Assembly: GCF_014243395.1 (NCBI RefSeq)
Contig: NZ_JACLCP010000002.1
Location: 620,001-684,000 of the forward strand
Origin: Winogradskyella flava
GTDB lineage: Bacteria > Bacteroidota > Bacteroidia > Flavobacteriales > Flavobacteriaceae
DNA length: 64,000 bases
Reading direction: 5' to 3'
Position 1 is the stretch's first letter. The number at the start of each line of letters is the position of its first letter. Positions 59,333-64,000 of this stretch are shown here, piece after piece. Both the position numbers and the translations under genes were made by a program. The notes under the pieces are model-generated. The model was given only the letters and a program-made list of their open reading frames with translations, had not been told where the DNA came from and did not search any database.

Positions 59333-60337
59333 CTAGTTGAAAAATAAATAAGGAAATGCTTCTTTAGGTTTTTTACCTAAGATTAGTAAATTAAAGGTTG
59401 ATTTTAAAAACCCAAAACCATATCCAAAGAATTGAATGACAATTGCTAATAGTGCCTGAAAAGCCACGACCAGGCTTCTACTAGATATTAGTGCCAATAC
59501 AAATGCCAAAGCAAAGTAGAAAAGATATAAATAAAATGGCAGTAGTATTTGAAATATGGATAATATAAGAGATATAACTAATCCTAATGAAAAAATTGTT
59601 GGCAACCAATATACTATACTTTTAGAATTTGGATGCCACTTATTGAGAATTGGTCTTACCAATCCGAATTTATGTACCTGATTATAAAACTTAGACCAAG
59701 ACACTCGGCGCTTATGATAAACGTAAGCGTTATTTATTAACGTTGTTTTATAACCTAATTTATGTAATCGTAAAGATAAGTCAGGATCCTCACCAGGATG
59801 AATATTACCAAATCCTTCTGATTCTAAAAAAGCTTTTTTGGATAAACCCATATTAAAGCTTCTAGGTTGGAAATCATCAAGTTGTTGCTTGCCTCCTCTT
59901 ATACCTCCCGTAGTTATAAATGATGTCATCGCAAAATTTATTGCCTTTTGAAGATTAGTAAACGACTGATGTGCGGCGTCTGGTCCACCATAACAATCGT
60001 AATACTTATTATTGAGAAAAGTATTAACTTCCAATAAGTAGTTAGACGGTAAAATAACGTCAGAATCTAATATAATAAAGTAGTTACCTTTAGCCTTTTG
60101 CATTCCATAATTTCTAGAATAGCCTGGCCCAGAGTTTGGTTTGAAATAATATGAAATATTTAGTTCTTGATTAAAGCCACTAATAATATCTTCTGATGTT
60201 TCTAAAGAACCATCTTCTACAATAACGATTTCATAATCAAAATCTCCTTCTAGTTTCAAAAAGCTTTCTAGAAGCTCATTAATTTCTTCTGGTCTATTAT
60301 AAACAGGAATAATGAATGAAAAAAGAATGTCCTCCAT
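59333..60337 (-). CDS. GT2 glycosyltransferase with C-terminal membrane helices
   Basis: This 334-residue protein is chosen to start at ATG 60337 (MEDILFSFIIPVYNRPEEIN); the earlier TTG at 60346 would lie in the promoter box. The GT-A domain has IVIVEDGSLETSE, NSGPGYSRNYGMQKAKGNYFIILDSDVILP (split; DSD metal motif) and a later GEDPDLSLRLHKLGYKT acid. The last third has two to three membrane helices (IVYWLPTIFSLGLVISLILSIF and LYLFYFALAFVLALI), typical of membrane-bound GT2 enzymes of polysaccharide or lipid glycosylation. It leads the coaE operon. Confidence 0.92.
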   Translation of the reverse strand: MEDILFSFIIPVYNRPEEINELLESFLKLEGDFDYEIVIVEDGSLETSEDIISGFNQELNISYYFKPNSGPGYSRNYGMQKAKGNYFIILDSDVILPSNYLLEVNTFLNNKYYDCYGGPDAAHQSFTNLQKAINFAMTSFITTGGIRGGKQQLDDFQPRSFNMGLSKKAFLESEGFGNIHPGEDPDLSLRLHKLGYKTTLINNAYVYHKRRVSWSKFYNQVHKFGLVRPILNKWHPNSKSIVYWLPTIFSLGLVISLILSIFQILLPFYLYLFYFALAFVLALISSRSLVVAFQALLAIVIQFFGYGFGFLKSTFNLLILGKKPKEAFPYLFFN

Positions 60338-60343
60338 AAGGTA

Positions 60344-60351
60344 CAAAGGTA
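60344..60351 (-). promoter_or_regulatory. TACCTTTG (minus strand): -7 box close to the GT start
   Basis: On the minus strand TACCTTTG matches TAnnTTTG and lies 6 bases before the GT ATG at 60337, so the transcript would be nearly leaderless. Confidence 0.4.
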
Positions 60352-60366
60352 AGCAAAGCCAAAAAG

Positions 60367-60392
60367 AAAAGCCACCTATAAAGATGGCTTTT
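60367..60392 (-). terminator. Terminator of the large T9SS gene
   Basis: On the minus strand AAAAGCCA and TGGCTTTT form an 8-bp stem followed by CTTTTT. It lies between the T9SS gene stop and the GT start, so the GT needs its own promoter. Confidence 0.75.
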
Positions 60393-60414
60393 ACTTATAA
60401 TATGAAGTATGTAA

Positions 60415-63400
60415 TTATTGCTTGATTACCCTCACTGTTGAGGTGATATTGGCAATAGTCACTCTAACAAAATATGCTCCAGATTCTAAGTTAGACATAT
60501 CTAACTCACTATCCAGATTATTAGGGGTAGCTTTTAACACTTCCTGACCTAACATATTATACATTGTTACACTCTCAATAGTATTCTGAGCGCTTAATGT
60601 TAATGTATTTTTAACTGGATTTGGATAATAGCTGAATGCTGCTTCATCCTTTACATCATCAATACCAAGTACTTGGTTTGTAGAAACGTCCAAACAGAAA
60701 GTTCCTGTATTAGCATTATACCCTGCAACCTGTACATAATAAGTTTCACCTACAGTAACTGCTAAATCCGTAATTAAAGAATTCCATGAAAAACCATTTG
60801 ACAATACCGTAGTACCCTCATCTTGGCTACAAGCCAATTCTACAAGACTTCCTGATGTACCGGAATATAGTGCAATTTCAGAGTCCAATAGAGTACCTCC
60901 CGTAAAATCAGTAGATACATCTACAGTAGCAGTACCTGCTGGTACTGTAAAGGTAAACCAAACATCGTCATCCGCGGCAGCATTGAAACAACTACCAGCG
61001 CCTTCTCCAGAATCAGTAGCGGCTACGTTAGTACCATTTGTATTTGTACCGTCACAGAACCCTTCATCGACGGTAATGGCAATTGCATTAGCTATTTCAT
61101 CATTTACCGGTGGACAATTAAAAGTAATATCCGCCAAATTGAAATCACAAGACACATCAGAGTGCTCGATTGCCAAGGCCACAGTAGCACCACTAGTATA
61201 TGGTCCTACCTGTATTACACCAGTACCCGATATGGCATATGTATTAGAACCATCATTAATTTGAGTAGCATCACCAACAGTCGTAATATCTACATCTACA
61301 AAGAACTGTCCATTACCACAATCATCAACCACAGTTGATGAATCCACAACAGCAGATGTACAAGCTAATGGAGTTCTTACAATAAATTCATCAACAAAGA
61401 AATCGTAATCTTCCGAATCATCTACAGAACCATCAGTTGCCCAAATTGCAAATTGTACATTACCAGTATAGGCACTCAAATCAAAGGTCTCAACATCTCC
61501 AGTTTCAGATGGAAAACTTGATTGATTATAAGTTATTAAATTAGTCCACGAAGCTCCTCCATCGTCTGAAATTAAGACTTGCACTTCATCATCACTTCCC
61601 ATTCCATTTAATTCTGGTGGATTAGAATTTCCGAAATCAGTCAATGCCACAGTGTAAACTAATTCATAACTTCCACCTGATAAATCAAACATTGGGGAAA
61701 TCAACCAATCTTCTCTATTATCTGTGTATAGATTAATTTGAGCTGAATTATTTGTAGATCCAATATTGGCAAACTCATCATGATTCCAAAATCCAGAACC
61801 AAAATCTGATGGTCCAGTTGTAGGGTCCCCAGAACCAGCTTCTAACCAACAATCTGGCGCAACACTAACATCAAAACTCTCTAAATAATCAGGAACAAAG
61901 GCACTACAAGGCGTGCTAAATGCAAAAGGTCCTGCCCAGTCTGATGTAGTTCCACCACAATCCGCACGAACATAGAATTCATAATCATTATTCTCTACTA
62001 GACTCATTTGAGTATATGGATTTGAGACTCCAGATGCAGTTGCTGTACCTGTCGCAGTTCCTGAAGCCGTAATATCAACTAATTCTATATCCCATAAGGT
62101 TTCTGAACCACCTGTCCAACTCAAAACTGCTGAAGTTGTCATAATATCAGTTGCTGCTAAAGCCGTAGGTGATGCACAATTTATCTCCTCAAAACAAATT
62201 TCCGCTACACCACCAGCCGTATCCTGCCAGAAATATAAGCTATAGGTCGCAGATCCTGTCAATCCAGATATTTCAGTTACTGCTCCCAAAGAATTGTTAT
62301 CACAAAACACTTCATTACCTCCACAAGAATCATATACCGCCAAACCTACACTAGTAGCAGTTCCACCTAAATAAACATTCATAGAACCATTAGCTGGTGC
62401 AGTAACCTCAATCCAATATCCATTATTACCAAAAAGGTCGCAACTTGGTAAGGTCTCTGTACCACCTGCATCAAAATCTAAACTAGTCGGTGTTGCTGTG
62501 GAACAGTCGGTTTCTACAGTTGCAGCTATAGGCAAGTTACAGGCGTCTCCAGGACCACTTAAAGTGGTAAACGAAAATGGTCCTTCCCATACACTAAATC
62601 CATCTGTATCACAATTAGTACGAATATAAATCTCGTAGTCTGTAGATGGTGTTAAGCCAGTAAAGCCAACTCCTTGATCTCCTTGGTTGGCGGAGCCGCT
62701 TTGAATTGCTTCTCCATTGCCTGGAGTAAATCCAGATGCCCCAAGCTCTATTTCGTATCCTAAAGAACCATTTGGTTCATCAGTCCATGTAAAACCACCA
62801 GCAGTATCAGTTACATTGTTTACACTCCCATTTGTAATAGGTAAACAAGAGGCTAAGGTTGTATCGGTTATAGGGCCAACCCATTCACTAAATCCATCCG
62901 TAGTACAATCTGAACGCACATACATATCGTACGTAGTTTCAGGAGTTAAAGTTCCAAAAGCAACTCCTGGAGCATTGCCTGCATTGGCAGCAGCAATTGC
63001 TGCACCTGTTCCAGGTAAAAATCCTGGAGCACCTATTTCAACTTGATAGTCTGATGCATTAGGTTCTAAGGTCCAAGTCATGCCTAAAGTTGTAGGAGTC
63101 GGATTACCATTTGATGCCACATTCGCAGGTGTTAAACATGCTGGAGGCGTGCCATCTATATAATTAAATTGGATATTTGGTCTGTGGGTATTAACATTGT
63201 TAGTGTCAACACCACAAGCAGTATTAGCATCAACTCGGTAACGTCTTGAGCCATCTGCGCCAGACGTACCTCTAACTTGACCGTAAGGAGAAGAAAATGG
63301 ATTCTGACCATCTGAGCAAACTTCCACCAATACATTATCGACACCATTCCAAACAAAATTCGTATCGAATGTAATCATGTCAAATGTACCAGCAGCTGTT

Positions 63401-63759
63401 GCTGTTGGATCATAATCAGCAGCATTTCTTACAATTGTAGTTGTAGATGCATCATGCGCAGCAGAATTAGTTGCTGAAGTATGCCCCATTTTTATGGTAT
63501 AACCAAGCAAAGCTCCACCGGCATAATCTTCAGAGATAGACCACCCTAAGGCCGTGATCTCATCAAATGGAGTTAATGATGCACTCAATTCTGCAGCGGT
63601 ATAAACCACTTGATATCTGAAAGAATTGAAATATCCATCTATTGGATCAGAGCCTGTATTACCAGAATCGTCAGTTCCTGTTCCAATAATAATTGATTGC
63701 GAATTAGATTGCCAGCAAAAAGCTAGCATCACTAATAGCATTAGTGTAATTTTTTTCAT
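60415..63759 (-). CDS. Large fibronectin-type/jelly-roll secreted protein with T9SS sorting domain
   Basis: This 1114-residue protein has a signal peptide (1-20, ending WQSNSQ). A beta-rich N-terminal domain (about 20-200) is followed by fibronectin type III-like modules (about 205-300, 300-400, 525-620) with the shared phrase SDCTTDGFSEWVGP / NCDTDGFSVWEGP / DCGGTTSDWAGP and a middle domain from GDACNLPIAATVETDC (about 400-525). A MAM/jelly-roll-like domain (about 620-800) starts DYLESFDVSVAPDCWLEAG (split), with VQVLISDDGGASWTNL. A last domain (about 880-1035) has ANAIAITVDEGFCDG and ETYYVQVAGYNANTGTFCL. The C-terminus (FSYYPNPVKNTLTLSA, ESGAYFVRVTI, VRVIKQ) is a type A T9SS signal. Cysteine pairs are frequent. 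A surface adhesion or recognition role is likely. Confidence 0.93.
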   Translation of the reverse strand: MKKITLMLLVMLAFCWQSNSQSIIIGTGTDDSGNTGSDPIDGYFNSFRYQVVYTAAELSASLTPFDEITALGWSISEDYAGGALLGYTIKMGHTSATNSAAHDASTTTIVRNAADYDPTATAAGTFDMITFDTNFVWNGVDNVLVEVCSDGQNPFSSPYGQVRGTSGADGSRRYRVDANTACGVDTNNVNTHRPNIQFNYIDGTPPACLTPANVASNGNPTPTTLGMTWTLEPNASDYQVEIGAPGFLPGTGAAIAAANAGNAPGVAFGTLTPETTYDMYVRSDCTTDGFSEWVGPITDTTLASCLPITNGSVNNVTDTAGGFTWTDEPNGSLGYEIELGASGFTPGNGEAIQSGSANQGDQGVGFTGLTPSTDYEIYIRTNCDTDGFSVWEGPFSFTTLSGPGDACNLPIAATVETDCSTATPTSLDFDAGGTETLPSCDLFGNNGYWIEVTAPANGSMNVYLGGTATSVGLAVYDSCGGNEVFCDNNSLGAVTEISGLTGSATYSLYFWQDTAGGVAEICFEEINCASPTALAATDIMTTSAVLSWTGGSETLWDIELVDITASGTATGTATASGVSNPYTQMSLVENNDYEFYVRADCGGTTSDWAGPFAFSTPCSAFVPDYLESFDVSVAPDCWLEAGSGDPTTGPSDFGSGFWNHDEFANIGSTNNSAQINLYTDNREDWLISPMFDLSGGSYELVYTVALTDFGNSNPPELNGMGSDDEVQVLISDDGGASWTNLITYNQSSFPSETGDVETFDLSAYTGNVQFAIWATDGSVDDSEDYDFFVDEFIVRTPLACTSAVVDSSTVVDDCGNGQFFVDVDITTVGDATQINDGSNTYAISGTGVIQVGPYTSGATVALAIEHSDVSCDFNLADITFNCPPVNDEIANAIAITVDEGFCDGTNTNGTNVAATDSGEGAGSCFNAAADDDVWFTFTVPAGTATVDVSTDFTGGTLLDSEIALYSGTSGSLVELACSQDEGTTVLSNGFSWNSLITDLAVTVGETYYVQVAGYNANTGTFCLDVSTNQVLGIDDVKDEAAFSYYPNPVKNTLTLSAQNTIESVTMYNMLGQEVLKATPNNLDSELDMSNLESGAYFVRVTIANITSTVRVIKQ

Positions 63760-63905
63760 GAAAACATATTTTAAGTTAGTAATTCTTTAAAAATATGTTA
63801 ATTTTTTAGAAGAGCTTTATTACCAAAGTGCAAATCGATAAAGCGTCAATTACAACGTTAAAATACTGTTAAAAGCATATCAGCTAAGACTTTATAAATA
63901 GCAAA

Positions 63906-63931
63906 GCCGTTACACATATCTGTATAACGGC
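63906..63931 (-). terminator. Terminator for a gene entering from the right edge
   Basis: On the minus strand GCCGTTA and TAACGGC pair (extending to 11 bp with one mismatch) and are followed by TTTGCTATTT. It lies just after the stop of the partial frame at 63954. Confidence 0.6.
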
Positions 63932-63953
63932 CCATAGTGTATTAATCCACAAA

Positions 63954-63998
63954 TTATTCCTTATTATCTACAAAGGTATCCATAACAGCATCGCTTAC
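63954..63998 (-). CDS. 3' end of a gene entering from the right edge (partial)
   Basis: On the minus strand the frame reads VSDAVMDTFVDNKE then stop, and the hairpin at 63906-63931 follows 22 bases later. The amino-acid composition is that of ordinary protein and the position before a terminator fits a gene end, but only 14 codons are visible and the product cannot be identified. Confidence 0.4.
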   Translation of the reverse strand, partial: VSDAVMDTFVDNKE

Positions 63999-64000
63999 GC

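Noticed and set aside
60983..63046. Plus-strand frames of 61-109 codons inside the large T9SS gene
   Set aside because: They are antisense shadows of a long repetitive minus-strand gene with clear domain structure.
1..64000. tRNA, rRNA, CRISPR, insertion sequences or prophage genes
   Set aside because: No cloverleaf, rRNA-like stretch, transposase or phage structural gene was recognised on either strand; a covariance-model search would be needed to exclude a small tRNA.

Overview
The window is AT-rich chromosomal DNA from a member of the Bacteroidota, almost certainly the family Flavobacteriaceae. The evidence is four secreted proteins ending in type A sorting domains of the type IX secretion system (T9SS), a YtxJ-type bacilliredoxin, DUF5686, DUF6503-like and DUF4097-type proteins, sparse Shine-Dalgarno signals with several TTG/GTG starts, and -7 boxes of the Bacteroidetes form TAnnTTTG. 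No rRNA, tRNA, CRISPR array, transposase or phage gene was seen. The species cannot be named from sequence alone.

The left third (1-26 kb) is accessory. It starts with the 3' end of a gene entering from the left edge (family A, with a distant paralogue at 9875-11449) and three small unrecognised genes. A large secreted LRR/HYR T9SS protein follows, then two paralogous lipoproteins (family B, 6030-7211 and 8508-9692), an FG-GAP-like T9SS protein, a protein of three 60-residue repeats, a small GRAM/PH-like protein and a GNAT acetyltransferase bounded by inverted repeats. Next come a LytTR regulator with a beta-propeller LytS-type kinase, an ELWxxDGT-repeat T9SS protein, a methyltransferase/epimerase pair, a frameshifted remnant of a third family B gene, a serine hydrolase, and an ECF sigma / anti-sigma / DUF4097 operon. 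Two unannotated microproteins of about 30 residues (5503-5595 and 20054-20143) resemble each other strongly, and each lies directly behind a T9SS cargo gene.

The middle (26-40 kb) carries ytxJ, an ICMT-like methyltransferase, clpB, a TraB-like protein, a TetR regulator with matching operator palindromes on both sides and its thioesterase target, deoC-deoD for nucleoside catabolism, an NTF2-like/histidine-phosphatase fusion, and a compact five-gene cluster (SDR, SMP-30-like, two-domain glycosyltransferase, ATP-grasp ligase, KduD-like SDR) that looks like a small, uncharacterised sugar-conjugate pathway closed by a strong terminator.

The right part (40-64 kb) is mostly housekeeping: smpB, a DUF5686 outer-membrane protein, pcm, a Gfo/Idh/MocA oxidoreductase, 3-hydroxybutyryl-CoA dehydrogenase, an M23 peptidase, DUF1015, a YggS-type PLP protein, a DnaQ/GIY-YIG fusion with an apparently non-AUG start, a DUF3857 transglutaminase-like protein, a voltage-gated K+ channel with a C-terminal Cys4 ribbon, miaA, an OmpR/histidine-kinase pair, coaE, a YbbR protein, a glycosyltransferase, and an 1114-residue fibronectin-like T9SS protein. 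Intergenic gaps contain a dispersed 17-bp element family (core ACTTCGACAnGCTCAGT) and related imperfect palindromes.
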